Assembly (NCBI GenBank): GCA_016802295.1
Contig: JAESIW010000210.1
Location: forward strand, 806,001-870,000
Length of the DNA: 64,000 nucleotides
Direction of reading: 5' to 3'
Origin: Brachionus rotundiformis
Lineage: Eukaryota > Rotifera > Eurotatoria > Ploima > Brachionidae
The notes under the pieces are model-generated. The model was given only the letters and a program-made list of their open reading frames with translations, was not told where the DNA came from and ran no database searches. A program made the position numbers and the translations under genes. Positions 42,804-52,343 of the stretch are shown here, piece by piece; within the stretch, counting starts at the first letter, position 1, and each line of letters starts with the position of its first letter.

Positions 42804-43468
42804 TGCATACTCCTATTTTATCTTTGTTAGTAACTTCGGTTAAAAAGTATGCATACTTAGTAACCAGAGACTACGGCGAAATAACTAATTTGCTAACCAA
42901 CAAACAAAGTGCTTTAAAATTTGCAGAGGCTTCTAATTTAAAGTTTCAGCAATCTGTTTTGCAAGATTTACAAAATTTTAAACCCGCATATGGCTTTGAA
43001 TGTGCCAATTTGCCCCCAATTATTAACCAAGATAAATCTAACACTTTTATTATAAACGGTATTGTTGGATTACAAAACTTTTTTAGGGGAATACCATATT
43101 TTGCCCTAAGTATAAATTTAAAAAGAGACGGCAAGGTTTTTGCCGGTGTGTTGTATAATCCTGTTACTTTAGATATGTTTTATACGCAACACAACGAAGG
43201 TGCATTTTTTAATAATAAAAGATTACGCTACACCCCAAGCAACCTACCTAAAACAGAGCATTTAGTTGCTAACGATACAAATGCAAGTTCTGTTTGCTTG
43301 CCTTTAGATATTGGCTTTTTTTTAGCTAATAGGTTTGATTCTATAAACTTTACTAAAAATTATAACTACAGCTTAGCAGGGTTTGGCTTGTTGTTAGCCC
43401 AAGAAGCAGGGGCTTTGTTAAAATATAATATTACCAACGAAATTGTAAATAATATTGTTAATGATTAA
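42803..43468 (+). CDS. suhB: SuhB/inositol monophosphatase family pseudoenzyme
   Basis: 221 residues aligning over the IMPase fold, with YFALSINLKRDGKVFAGVLYNP and GAFFNNKRLR clear, and efp-suhB gene order. The metal motif DPLDGT reads NGIVGL, the GEE region reads GFECA, and the C-terminal WD of WDxAA is replaced (SLAGFG before LLLAQEAGALL). It cannot bind catalytic Mg2+ in the usual way. E. coli SuhB has a non-enzymatic role in rRNA antitermination complexes, which could explain retention. It is slightly shorter than usual. Confidence 0.8.
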   Translation: MHTPILSLLVTSVKKYAYLVTRDYGEITNLLTNKQSALKFAEASNLKFQQSVLQDLQNFKPAYGFECANLPPIINQDKSNTFIINGIVGLQNFFRGIPYFALSINLKRDGKVFAGVLYNPVTLDMFYTQHNEGAFFNNKRLRYTPSNLPKTEHLVANDTNASSVCLPLDIGFFLANRFDSINFTKNYNYSLAGFGLLLAQEAGALLKYNITNEIVNNIVND

Positions 43469-43700
43469 GCCATATATAATTATTGTGTTTGCTATTTTAA
43501 CTGTAAGTTTACAGGCCAAGCAAACTAATAACAACTGCTATTATTCGGCAAATACTGTTAAGCAATTGGCAAATAATACAGATTTAAACTTTAATATAAA
43601 TACTTGTTGGTTAAATGCTATGCCAAGCACAGCAACACAACAACCAAGCAACAAGGTTAATAATAAACGTAAACAACCAAAATATATTGAAGTTAATTAA
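43461..43700 (+). CDS. Small exported protein, unknown
   Basis: About 79 residues from ATG 43461, overlapping the end of suhB by eight bases. The N-terminus MIKPYIIIVFAILTVSLQA is a clear signal peptide (cleavage after LQA). The mature part is Asn-rich with two Cys (about 20 residues apart) and a basic tail. No family recognised. Confidence 0.55.
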   Translation: MIKPYIIIVFAILTVSLQAKQTNNNCYYSANTVKQLANNTDLNFNINTCWLNAMPSTATQQPSNKVNNKRKQPKYIEVN

Positions 43701-43721
43701 CCAAGCTAACAAAGGTGGGTA

Positions 43722-44891
43722 ATGCATATTTTATTTTTTATTGTTTTAGTAGATTCTATAGGCTTTGGTATAGTTTTACCATTGCTACCTATTTTTGCTA
43801 TTAAATTTAATTTAAATGCTTTTGAACTTGGCTTGCTAGCGGCGGGGTTTGCTTTTGCTCAGTTATTAGTAGCACCTGTTTTAGGAGTATTAAGCGATAA
43901 GTTTGGTAGAAAAAAAATTATAGTAACCTGCTTATTGGGGCTTTCGGCTTCTTATTTTTTATTATCTATAGCGCATACATTTATTATTGCTTTAATTGCC
44001 CGAGTTATTGCAGGCGGATTTACCGGCAATATTTCGGTGGTTTATGCTATGGTTTCGGATTTATCTTCGGTTGCAAAGCGTGAAAAATACATAGGCTACA
44101 TAGGTGCCGCCACTGGCTTAGGTTTTGTTTTGGGGCCTATTATAGGTGGTTTTTTAGCAGGCAATAACAATTTAGTGGTAGATTTTGGGTTAATATTTGG
44201 GTTTGCTTCTATGTTTACTTTAATGGCGTTTTTTGTGGCTTTGGTGGGTTTAAAAGAAACATCGTTTACTAATGCAGTTTCGTTTAATTTTATTACACGC
44301 ACTAAGCGTACCATAGCTTTAATAAGTTATAACAAGCAGGCAATGTATTTAATATATTTATCTATATTAATGTGGTTTGGCTTTAGTGCGGTTTATGTTT
44401 ACCTAGCATCGTGGACAACGCATAAATTTAACTTAGGAGCCCGAGACTTATCTATTGTTAGTACATTGTTTGGTTTGTGTGTGGCTGTAACGCAAATTTT
44501 TTCGTACAAAATTGCCACGGCGGGCAAAGCCATTTTAATAGGCTTTAATTTATCTGCAATAGCCATGTTGTTGGTTTTGTTTAAACCGCAAGCCCCTTTA
44601 ATGATAACCATTGTAATAATGCTAGCTGTAGGTTTAGGGTTTTTAATAACCAATGTTAATTCGGGGTTATCTTTTTTAGGGTTAAAAAGCCAAAAAGGTT
44701 TTATTTTTGGGTTAAGCCAATCTGCCAGTAATACAGGGCAAGCGTTGGGGCCTTTGGTGGTTGGGCTGGTGTATTTTCATGCAAGTAGTTCGTATGCTTG
44801 GGTTTTAATTTCTATAGTTTTTTTTATGGGGTCTTTATTAGCTACCATGTATACGGTAGAAAACAAAAAGCTTCCTAAAATAACCAACTAA
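43722..44891 (+). CDS. MFS transporter, TetA-like
   Basis: 389 residues with 12 predicted membrane segments. MFS motif A appears as GVLSDKFGRKKI between helices 2 and 3, and helix 1 reads VDSIGFGIVLPLLPIF, as in TetA-type drug/proton antiporters. Substrate unknown. A second, related MFS gene lies on the other side of rpmE. Confidence 0.88.
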   Translation: MHILFFIVLVDSIGFGIVLPLLPIFAIKFNLNAFELGLLAAGFAFAQLLVAPVLGVLSDKFGRKKIIVTCLLGLSASYFLLSIAHTFIIALIARVIAGGFTGNISVVYAMVSDLSSVAKREKYIGYIGAATGLGFVLGPIIGGFLAGNNNLVVDFGLIFGFASMFTLMAFFVALVGLKETSFTNAVSFNFITRTKRTIALISYNKQAMYLIYLSILMWFGFSAVYVYLASWTTHKFNLGARDLSIVSTLFGLCVAVTQIFSYKIATAGKAILIGFNLSAIAMLLVLFKPQAPLMITIVIMLAVGLGFLITNVNSGLSFLGLKSQKGFIFGLSQSASNTGQALGPLVVGLVYFHASSSYAWVLISIVFFMGSLLATMYTVENKKLPKITN

Positions 44892-44900
44892 ATATTTAAT

Positions 44901-44929
44901 TGACTTATTGCGGATATAGGTATATTATT
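44901..44929 (+). promoter_or_regulatory. Sigma-70 promoter of rpmE
   Basis: TTGACT (44901-44906), a 17-base spacer and TATTAT (44924-44929), giving a leader of about 70 bases before rpmE. Confidence 0.65.
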
Positions 44930-45006
44930 ACTATTATTATGGGGCTAAATTTATTAGCTCTGTAGTTTTTATAAAATAATTTTTAACAAAATACAGATGA
45001 AGCAAC

Positions 45007-45237
45007 ATGGCTAAAAATAAAGAAATTAATATAGATTATCATCCAATTAAAATTCAATTTACCGACGGCTCGGTAGTAGAGACTAGATCTACTTGGGGTA
45101 AAGAAGGTGATACTTTAATTTTAGATATTGATAAAAAAACCCACCCAGCATGGACAGGACAACAAAAATTACTAGATGCAGGCGGTAAGCTTTCTAGCTT
45201 TAATAAAAAGTTTGGTGGTATTACGTTTAAAAAATAA
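45007..45237 (+). CDS. rpmE: Ribosomal protein bL31
   Basis: 76 residues: YHPIKIQFTDGSVVETRSTWG, then HPAWTGQQKLLDAGG and FNKKFGG, all standard. It has no Cys, so it is the zinc-free form. Small ribosomal gene with its own promoter between two MFS genes. Confidence 0.97.
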   Translation: MAKNKEINIDYHPIKIQFTDGSVVETRSTWGKEGDTLILDIDKKTHPAWTGQQKLLDAGGKLSSFNKKFGGITFKK

Positions 45238-45286
45238 GCTATTTTTTATACAGTTTAAATACAGGCAAAATATAAGGTAAAACCAA

Positions 45287-46489
45287 GTGTTAATATTATT
45301 TTTAATAGTTTTTATAGATGTAATGGCTTTTGGTATGGTTTTACCTTTATTGCCATATTTAAAATACGTGTATAATGTTGGCGACCACGAAGTAGGTATG
45401 TTGGTTTCTTTGTTTGCATCTTCTGCTTTAGTTGGTAGCATTTTTTGGGGAGTAATGAGCGATAGAGTTGGGCGTAAACTTATGCTAATTTTACCGTTAA
45501 TGATTTCTTCGGTAGTGTACTTTTTTTCAGCATATGCGTTAATATTTTGGCAAGCTTTAGTGTTGCGTATGGTTTCTGGGTTTTTAACCGCTAATTTTCC
45601 GGTAGCTTTTGCTGCCGCCGCAGACTCTACCAATGGCACTAACCGCTTTAAAGCTATGGCAACTTTAGGTATGGCTTTTAGCTTTGGTTTTATTTTGGGG
45701 CCAACTTTAGGTGGGGTTTTATCTACCAGTGGCAGTTGGATGGCAGGGTTTGACCTTTTGCAAATTAATATTCATCAGTACAAAATAGCAGGGCAAGAAA
45801 GCATTAATATAGAACTTCCGTTTTTAGCATCGGGCTTATTAGCTTTAATTAGTGGTGGTTTGGGGTTATTGTTTTTTAAAGAAACTCTTACTAAAAAAGA
45901 TATTAAAGAAGGCAACAAAGTAAATTTGTTTGAACAAATTAGAAATACCTACAAAGATAAAATAATTTTGTTTTTTACCTTTTTAACTGTTATAATCTCG
46001 TTAATTTTTGCTGGTATAGAAGTAGCAGTAAGTTTGTTTTTAAAAGATAAATTTAGTTTGCCACCTAATAAAATAGGTATGTATTGGGCGGTTTTTGCTT
46101 TTAGTATTGCTTTGGCTAGGTATGCATCTATGCCTTTGTTTAAGTTTCCTAAGTTAGCTATTATGCTTGGTTTTACTGTGGTTGGCACTGGTATACTATT
46201 GTTTGTGGTTACATCTAGCTTTGTTTTATTAGCAGTAAATACTTTGTTAATGGGCTGGGGGTTGGGCTTAATGCTTACTTCGGTTAATGCTAAGTTATCT
46301 TTGCAAGGATCTAAAAACCAACAAGGCACTATTTTTGGTATTAACCAACTGTTTGGTAATTTTGGCAGAGCCATAGGGCCGGGGATTATTCCGTTTTTAT
46401 ATGTGTATAATGTTAATAGTGCATGGATTTTTTTAAGTACACTGGGTTTTATGTGTGCTTTGTTAACTTTTAAAATAGTAAAAGCGTAG
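45287..46489 (+). CDS. MFS transporter
   Basis: 400 residues, 12 predicted membrane segments, GTG start. Motif A is GVMSDRVGRKLM; helix 1 reads VFIDVMAFGMVLPLLPYL, so it is a paralogue of 43722-44891. It has a longer loop around residues 150-185. Substrate unknown. Confidence 0.88.
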   Translation: MLILFLIVFIDVMAFGMVLPLLPYLKYVYNVGDHEVGMLVSLFASSALVGSIFWGVMSDRVGRKLMLILPLMISSVVYFFSAYALIFWQALVLRMVSGFLTANFPVAFAAAADSTNGTNRFKAMATLGMAFSFGFILGPTLGGVLSTSGSWMAGFDLLQINIHQYKIAGQESINIELPFLASGLLALISGGLGLLFFKETLTKKDIKEGNKVNLFEQIRNTYKDKIILFFTFLTVIISLIFAGIEVAVSLFLKDKFSLPPNKIGMYWAVFAFSIALARYASMPLFKFPKLAIMLGFTVVGTGILLFVVTSSFVLLAVNTLLMGWGLGLMLTSVNAKLSLQGSKNQQGTIFGINQLFGNFGRAIGPGIIPFLYVYNVNSAWIFLSTLGFMCALLTFKIVKA

Positions 46490-46533
46490 TATAATAAATT
46501 TAATTGTTAAAATATAAATAGGATTTTAATGTT

Positions 46534-47070
46534 ATGGTAAAAGTTGCAAAAGAAACTAATACTAGGTTATTAATGCCAAAGGCAGTAGCGGTTTGGTTAA
46601 TAGAAAACACAGCGTTAACTTTTAAGCAAATAGCTAAGTTTTGTAATTTACATATTTTAGAAGTAGAGGCTTTAGCTAACGAAGAGCAACATGCATCGTT
46701 AAAAGGTATGAGCCCCGTTTTAAGCAAAGAAACTACCGATGAATTTATAAAATTAGCAGAAGCAGATGAAAATACAGATTTACAGTATTTAGCTAACGAA
46801 GAATACAATCAGTATGTAAAAAAATCTTCGGCCGCTAAGCAAAGTAAATATAAAAGACAAAGCAAGCCAGAAGCAATTTTATGGTTGTTGCAACATTATC
46901 ATCATTTAACCGATTATCAAATTAGTAAGTTGTTAAAAAGTACTTCTACTACTGTTAAAGCTATTAGAGGCAAAACCTACTGGAATTACAAAAATTTACA
47001 TCCTAAAAATCCAGTTATTTTAGGTTTATGTACCGAAGAAGAATTAAGCAGAGTAAGCAAGCAAGCCTAA
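46534..47070 (+). CDS. trcR: Cell cycle transcriptional regulator TrcR (DUF1013)
   Basis: 178 residues: LMPKAVAVWLIENTALTFKQIAKFC then EVEALANEEQHASLKGMSP, and a C-terminal helix-turn-helix-like part with PEAILWLLQHYHHLTDYQISKLL and KTYWNYKNLHPKNPVILGLC. This family is confined mainly to Alphaproteobacteria, so it is good taxonomic evidence. Tied to cell-cycle transcription. Confidence 0.9.
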   Translation: MVKVAKETNTRLLMPKAVAVWLIENTALTFKQIAKFCNLHILEVEALANEEQHASLKGMSPVLSKETTDEFIKLAEADENTDLQYLANEEYNQYVKKSSAAKQSKYKRQSKPEAILWLLQHYHHLTDYQISKLLKSTSTTVKAIRGKTYWNYKNLHPKNPVILGLCTEEELSRVSKQA

Positions 47071-47102
47071 GTTTATTTAACCTGCTTATAATTAATACAT
47101 AT

Positions 47103-47137
47103 AAAAAGCCTTTTAATTAGTTTTAAAGGGCTTTTTT
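47103..47137. terminator. Bidirectional terminator between trcR and MATE gene
   Basis: AAAAAGCC (47103-47110) pairs with GGCTTTTT, extended inward by CTTTTAA/TTTAAAG, and followed by a T run on the plus strand. It serves both convergent genes. Confidence 0.75.
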
Positions 47138-47155
47138 GTTGCTTGCTATGTAATA

Positions 47156-48520
47156 CTACTTGGTTAGGTTGGTTAGCCATTTGTAGCTTTTAAATCTTAA
47201 TAAAGCAAACACTATTTTTATTAGTTCTTCTGCCATTACAAAAATTACGCAAATCCATAAATCCCACTGTAAGTACACTACGGTTAAAAATGCAACAGGA
47301 ATAGCGTATAAAAATTTAGGTAGTAAATCTATTAATAATGCAGACTTATTATCGCCACCGGCACGTAACACGCCTACAATTATTATCCAGTTAAAGCCAA
47401 TAAAAAACAATGCAGTGGCGTATACGCTTAAAACACCCATGGCTGTGTTTATTATATAATCTGGCAAATGGTATAAATGTAACACGGGCTTAATAATTAC
47501 AAAGCCTACGCTTGTGGCAAATAAACCCATAAAAAACACTAATCTAAGCATGGTTTGCCCTATGCGTTTGGCGGCGTATAAATTATTTGCCCCTAACTGA
47601 TGCCCTATTAATACCGAAGTAGCAGAAGCTATAGATAAAAATATTATTACGCCAATTTCAAATATAACATTACCTATGTTTATTATTGCTATGTAGTCGG
47701 TTCCGGCTTTAGAAAATGCAAATATTAAAGTGGTTACGCCCATTACCCAAAATACTTCTTGTATAAATACTAACGATGTTTTGTTTACCACTTGTATAAA
47801 TAAACTTTTAGATATCCACCAATAATTTTTAAAATTAGTTTTAAATTGTGCTTTGCTAAAATAAAAAATTGCTATAAAGCCTATAAACTCTATTAATCTG
47901 GCAATTAGTGTGGCAATGGCGGCACCTTGTACTTCTAGCTTTGGGGCACCCCAGTTGCCGTATATTAGTAGGTAGTTTAAAAATGTATTAACTAAGGTAG
48001 AAATTAAGGTTATGTATAATGCAAATTTAGTTAGCCCAATGCTTCTTAAAGATTGCGATATACTAAAGCTAACTGCAAAAAACGGAAAAAACCAACCAAT
48101 AATAAATAAATATGTTGTGCCGTTTTTTATTACTTGGGGGTCTGTACTAAAAATTTTAATAATACTGTTAGCGTAAATTAAGGTAAAAATGGTAAAAATT
48201 ATACCTACTATTAACATAATAAGTGTAAACGATGCAAATATTTTTTGCATACTGGCGTAGTCTTTTTTGCCAAAGTATTGTGCCATATAGGTAGTTGCCC
48301 CACTAAACAAACCCACTAAACATAGTACATAAATAAAAAATATTTGGTTTGCAAACCCTACCGATGCAATGGCAACTGTGCCAAGTGTACCTACCATTAT
48401 GTTATCTATAAAATTAGAAGACACACTAATTAGTTGCTGTAACGATATAGGTATTGCTATTGATATAAAATTTTTATAAAATTGTTGCTTATTAAAGCTA
48501 TTATTAATTGCTGGTTGCAT
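47156..48520 (-). CDS. MATE family efflux transporter
   Basis: 454 residues, 12 membrane segments. N-terminal IAIPISLQQLISVSSNFIDNIMVG and the later SATSVLIGHQLGA and GVLRAGGDNKSAL are MATE signatures. A cation-driven multidrug or metabolite exporter; substrate unknown. It lies 42 bases after recF. Confidence 0.93.
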   Translation of the reverse strand: MQPAINNSFNKQQFYKNFISIAIPISLQQLISVSSNFIDNIMVGTLGTVAIASVGFANQIFFIYVLCLVGLFSGATTYMAQYFGKKDYASMQKIFASFTLIMLIVGIIFTIFTLIYANSIIKIFSTDPQVIKNGTTYLFIIGWFFPFFAVSFSISQSLRSIGLTKFALYITLISTLVNTFLNYLLIYGNWGAPKLEVQGAAIATLIARLIEFIGFIAIFYFSKAQFKTNFKNYWWISKSLFIQVVNKTSLVFIQEVFWVMGVTTLIFAFSKAGTDYIAIINIGNVIFEIGVIIFLSIASATSVLIGHQLGANNLYAAKRIGQTMLRLVFFMGLFATSVGFVIIKPVLHLYHLPDYIINTAMGVLSVYATALFFIGFNWIIIVGVLRAGGDNKSALLIDLLPKFLYAIPVAFLTVVYLQWDLWICVIFVMAEELIKIVFALLRFKSYKWLTNLTK

Positions 48521-48562
48521 AAGTGCTAATGTGTTTTTATTTTTTTAATGGTTAATTTAAAA

Positions 48563-49672
48563 TTAGCCTAAGTTTAAAATATTAAATGTATCTGCAAAAT
48601 TTGTGTAGTAAGAATTACTAGTTGCAGTTATAAATAACTGTATATTGTATTTTAGCATATCTTGTATAATGTAGTCAATATTTTGTTTATCTAAATGCAC
48701 GTTTATTTCATCTAGCAAAATTGCAGGCGGATACTTTTTATAGTTAATTAGCAGTTGTATAAAAGCGTTTATAATGTTTATTACCATGGTTTTTTGCTCG
48801 CCTACCGAACATTGGCTACACAATACATTGTTATGATGCAAAGACTGGGCAATTAATTTACTTTTATTAGCACTATAGCTATTTTGTTTAGTTTTAGTAT
48901 CGTTTTTACGAGCCTGTAGCGTTTTTTGTAACAAAGCCTTTTCTACTATAAGCGAAGCCGAATGTTGCTTAAACAAGTCTTCTATTTCGCCACTAAAATC
49001 TAAGGTTAAAGCATATTTAGTTTTAGTTTGTAGCAGTGGGTTAAGTTGTTTTATAAATAATAATCGCTGAGCCACAATTGCCACACTAATGCTTACTAGT
49101 TGTTCTTCTATACTATTTAGCCACACGGCATTGCTTTGGTAGTTTAATAGCACGTTTAGGCGTTCTTTTAGTAGTTTTTCTTGTTGGTTTAGCAGTTTGG
49201 CGTGGTTGGGGTATAGTAAAAAAATTAGTTTATCTATAAATTTTCTACGTACAGAGCTATCTTGCATAAAAAAGCTATCCATATATGGGGTAAACCATAC
49301 GCAAGTTAAATAATTGTTTAGGTGTTCTGCACTGGTAATGGGGTTGTTATCTATAAAATATTTTTTGGTAAATTTGTTGGTTTTAGCATCTAAATAAATA
49401 TTATTGCTTAAACTAAAACTACCTAAGTTAGATTGTATATTGGCTTTTATATTGCAAGTGGTGGCGTTGTAGCTAACTATTTTTTCTAGGGGGTCTTGCT
49501 TTAGGCCTTTGCCGTAAGTTAGTAGCGAAATTGCCTCTAGTATAGAAGTTTTACCACTACCATTTTTACCCGTAATAACTGTGCTTTTATTGTTAAAGTT
49601 ATGGGTAAAAGTGGCGTGGTTTCTAAAATTATTAATTTGTAAGTAATTTATTAGCTGTAGGTTGGTAGTAAT
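48563..49672 (-). CDS. recF: DNA replication and repair protein RecF
   Basis: Loads RecA at gaps. The full frame gives 369 residues, the normal RecF length. Walker A is GKNGSGKTS (about residue 33), preceded by LQINNFRNHA; the signature region SVGEQKTMV and Walker B AILLDEINVHLD are near the end. No ATG, GTG or TTG precedes the P-loop in frame; ATT at 49672, two bases after the dnaN stop codon, is the likely start. Taking ATG 49282 would delete the whole N-terminal ATP-binding part. Operon dnaA-dnaN-recF. Confidence 0.88.
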   Translation of the reverse strand: MTTNLQLINYLQINNFRNHATFTHNFNNKSTVITGKNGSGKTSILEAISLLTYGKGLKQDPLEKIVSYNATTCNIKANIQSNLGSFSLSNNIYLDAKTNKFTKKYFIDNNPITSAEHLNNYLTCVWFTPYMDSFFMQDSSVRRKFIDKLIFLLYPNHAKLLNQQEKLLKERLNVLLNYQSNAVWLNSIEEQLVSISVAIVAQRLLFIKQLNPLLQTKTKYALTLDFSGEIEDLFKQHSASLIVEKALLQKTLQARKNDTKTKQNSYSANKSKLIAQSLHHNNVLCSQCSVGEQKTMVINIINAFIQLLINYKKYPPAILLDEINVHLDKQNIDYIIQDMLKYNIQLFITATSNSYYTNFADTFNILNLG

Positions 49673-49673
49673 G

Positions 49674-50813
49674 TTACACTCTCGTTGGCATAATAATAAA
49701 AATTTCTTTATTTTCTTGCTGTTTGTCTTCTACTTTATTTATAATAGCAGGATGATTAGAGGTATTAAGCAAAATAGAAACTTGTTTAGTTTTTATTAGG
49801 TCTATAATTTCTTTTAGGTATTTAGCGTTAAATGCTATAGAAATATCGTTTACCGAGTTTTCTAATTCTAGCTCTTGCTCGCCTTCGCCAATTGCCCCTT
49901 GTTTTGCCGAAATTTTTAATGCATTTCCGCTGGCTATTAGTTTAATAGACTTTAGTTTGTCATCGCTATATACCGAAATTAGGTTAAGTGCGTGGGTTAG
50001 TTCGTCTTTTTTAGCTACTAAATTAATGGTGTTGTTTTCTGGAATAACTTTAGTGTAATTAGGAAAATTACCATCTATTAATTTAGACGTTAACACTAAC
50101 TTGTTAAATTTAAAAGATATTTTGGTAGAACCGCTAGATATTTCTACGTTTTCATCTGGTAATTTATCTAATAATTTGTTTAATTCGTCTACGGCTTTTT
50201 TTGGTATAATAATACCAGTTTCTAGCACGCTAGTGTTTTCGTAGGGCATTTCGCATAAACTTAGGCGGTGGCCGTCTGTAGCTACAGATCTAAGTACGTT
50301 TACGCCAGAGTCGTTAGTTAAAGTATGCAGGTAGATTCCGTTTAAAAAATAACGGGCTTCGTCTACCGAAATAGCAAATTTAGTTTGCTCTATTAAATGT
50401 TTTAGGGTTTTGGTAGCAACACTAAAAGAATTTGGTAAATCGTTAGTTTTTAAAATAGGAAAATCCTCTACCGGCAGGCAGTTTAATGTTGCCTTAAATT
50501 TACCGCTTTTAATGTGCAAATGGTCGTTAACTAGGCTACACTCCATAGTAGAGTTATTGGGTAAGTTTTTTGCAGTATCTAGCAATTTGCTGGCAGAAAC
50601 TGTAGTAGAGCCTTCTTCGTTTACTGTGGTGTCTATTAGTTCTACAATATCTAAATCTAAATCGGTGGCGTTTAATACTAATTGCCCGCCTTTTTCTCCT
50701 TGGGCTTGTAACCTAACGTGCGAAAGAATAGGGGTTACTTGTCTTTTATCTACAACGCCTTGAATATTTTCTAAGCCTTTTTGCAAAACTGTAGAGTTTA
50801 CAGTGAACTTCAT
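49674..50813 (-). CDS. dnaN: DNA polymerase III beta sliding clamp
   Basis: 379 residues, three clamp domains. MKFTVNSTVLQKGLENIQGVVDKR at the start is split here as MKFTVNSTVLQKGL and IQGVVDKRQVTPIL; ATDLDLDIV, SVATDGHRLSLCEMP and the terminal IIMPTRV are typical. Follows dnaA after 81 bases and abuts recF. Confidence 0.98.
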   Translation of the reverse strand: MKFTVNSTVLQKGLENIQGVVDKRQVTPILSHVRLQAQGEKGGQLVLNATDLDLDIVELIDTTVNEEGSTTVSASKLLDTAKNLPNNSTMECSLVNDHLHIKSGKFKATLNCLPVEDFPILKTNDLPNSFSVATKTLKHLIEQTKFAISVDEARYFLNGIYLHTLTNDSGVNVLRSVATDGHRLSLCEMPYENTSVLETGIIIPKKAVDELNKLLDKLPDENVEISSGSTKISFKFNKLVLTSKLIDGNFPNYTKVIPENNTINLVAKKDELTHALNLISVYSDDKLKSIKLIASGNALKISAKQGAIGEGEQELELENSVNDISIAFNAKYLKEIIDLIKTKQVSILLNTSNHPAIINKVEDKQQENKEIFIIMPTRV

Positions 50814-50894
50814 GTTGTGTACCTTTATTAAAAATAAATTATTTATGGTTATGTAAAAAATTATAACGTTATGTTAAATATTTTACAATAACTT

Positions 50895-52265
50895 TTAACT
50901 TTTTTGAATAATATTAATTATTAAATTAATATCATTACTTAAATTTGGGTTTAAAGTTATTTCTTCGGCAATTTTATTTACCGCATGTAATACAGATGCA
51001 TGGCTTTTAGAACCAAAATTACGCCCAATATCTTGTAAAGATAGCTTGGTGTTGTTTTTAGCTATATACATAGCAACTTGCCTTGCTAGTACTATTTTTT
51101 TTTCTCTTTTAGTGCCTTTTATATCGGTAATTTTAATTTTATAAAATTCGGCAACACGCTGTACAATAGTTTCTATTTCTATGGGTTTGTTTTTTTGTTT
51201 AATTATATCGTCTAGTACTTCAAACACTACAGGCAAAGTTATTTTGGTTTTCATAACATCCATGTAGGTAATTATGCGGTTTAGTGCTCCTTCTAGCTCG
51301 CGCACGTTGCTGGTTAGGGTGTTTGCTAAAAAATCTATTACATCTTTGCTTAGTTTAATGTTTTTTTCTTTAAGTTTTTGTTGTAATATGCCTACTCTTA
51401 GTTCGTAGGTGGTGGCGTTAATGTTAACAATTAAACCGCCTTGTAGCCTAGATCTAATGCGGTCTTCTATTCGGTCAAACACTAGGGGCGATTTATCGGC
51501 AGAAAAAATAATATTTTTACCCTGAGAAATAAGCGTATTAAATGTATGAAAAAACTCTTCTTGTGTACTTTCTTTGCCGTTCATAAACTGAAAATCATCT
51601 ACCATTAGTACATCTACATTGCGTACCATATCTTTAAAAGATATCATGGTTTTAGATTGTAAGGCATTAATAAACGAGTGCATAAAGCTTTCTGCTGTTA
51701 AGTAAAGGCACTTTTTTTTAGATTTGCTGTTGGCTAGCTCCCACGCTATGGCGTGCATTAAGTGGGTTTTGCCTAAGCCAGAAGCCCCATATAAAAACAA
51801 GGTGTTAAACTCTACCGCATGGTTAGATGCAAATTTTTTGGCAGCACTGTAGGCAAATTCGTTAGATTTACCAACCACAAAGCTATTAAAGGTGTATTTA
51901 GGGTTTAAATTAACTGTAGAGGTTATGGTTTCGTTTTCTACATTTTCTAGGGTTTGGTTAGATTGCAAATGATATTCTGGCAGGGGCTTGTTTTGCTCGG
52001 CAGTGTTGGTGTAATTTTGTTGTAGCGTAATTTCTAAATTGGTTAAATTGTATGCTTGTAGTTCTTGTAAAATAATATCTTTATAATTTTCTAAAACCCA
52101 CTGTTTAACAAAATTAGAAGGAGCTTGTAGGTATAATGTTGTTTGGCTGGTTTTAACAAAAGTTAAGGGCACAATCCAACTTTGTAAAGAAATATCTTCT
52201 ATACTGTTTTTAAGTAAATTTACTATTTCTTGCCAATTAAACGATTCGGTTAAACTTGTAGACAT
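50895..52265 (-). CDS. dnaA: Chromosomal replication initiator DnaA
   Basis: 456 residues: domain I (1-85), a linker, AAA+ domain with Walker A GASGLGKTH and Walker B VLMVDDFQF, and DNA-binding domain IV. The domain IV signature, normally GGRDHTTVLHA, reads GSKSHASVLHA, so the base-contacting Asp and Thr are replaced. Located 23 kb from the candidate origin, as is common in alphaproteobacteria, and next to rpsT. Confidence 0.98.
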   Translation of the reverse strand: MSTSLTESFNWQEIVNLLKNSIEDISLQSWIVPLTFVKTSQTTLYLQAPSNFVKQWVLENYKDIILQELQAYNLTNLEITLQQNYTNTAEQNKPLPEYHLQSNQTLENVENETITSTVNLNPKYTFNSFVVGKSNEFAYSAAKKFASNHAVEFNTLFLYGASGLGKTHLMHAIAWELANSKSKKKCLYLTAESFMHSFINALQSKTMISFKDMVRNVDVLMVDDFQFMNGKESTQEEFFHTFNTLISQGKNIIFSADKSPLVFDRIEDRIRSRLQGGLIVNINATTYELRVGILQQKLKEKNIKLSKDVIDFLANTLTSNVRELEGALNRIITYMDVMKTKITLPVVFEVLDDIIKQKNKPIEIETIVQRVAEFYKIKITDIKGTKREKKIVLARQVAMYIAKNNTKLSLQDIGRNFGSKSHASVLHAVNKIAEEITLNPNLSNDINLIINIIQKS

Positions 52266-52343
52266 TTTTATGTTTTTTATTATTGCATTTTAATATAATG
52301 TTATATTAGCATAAAAACATATACAAGTTTATTGTATATGTTT

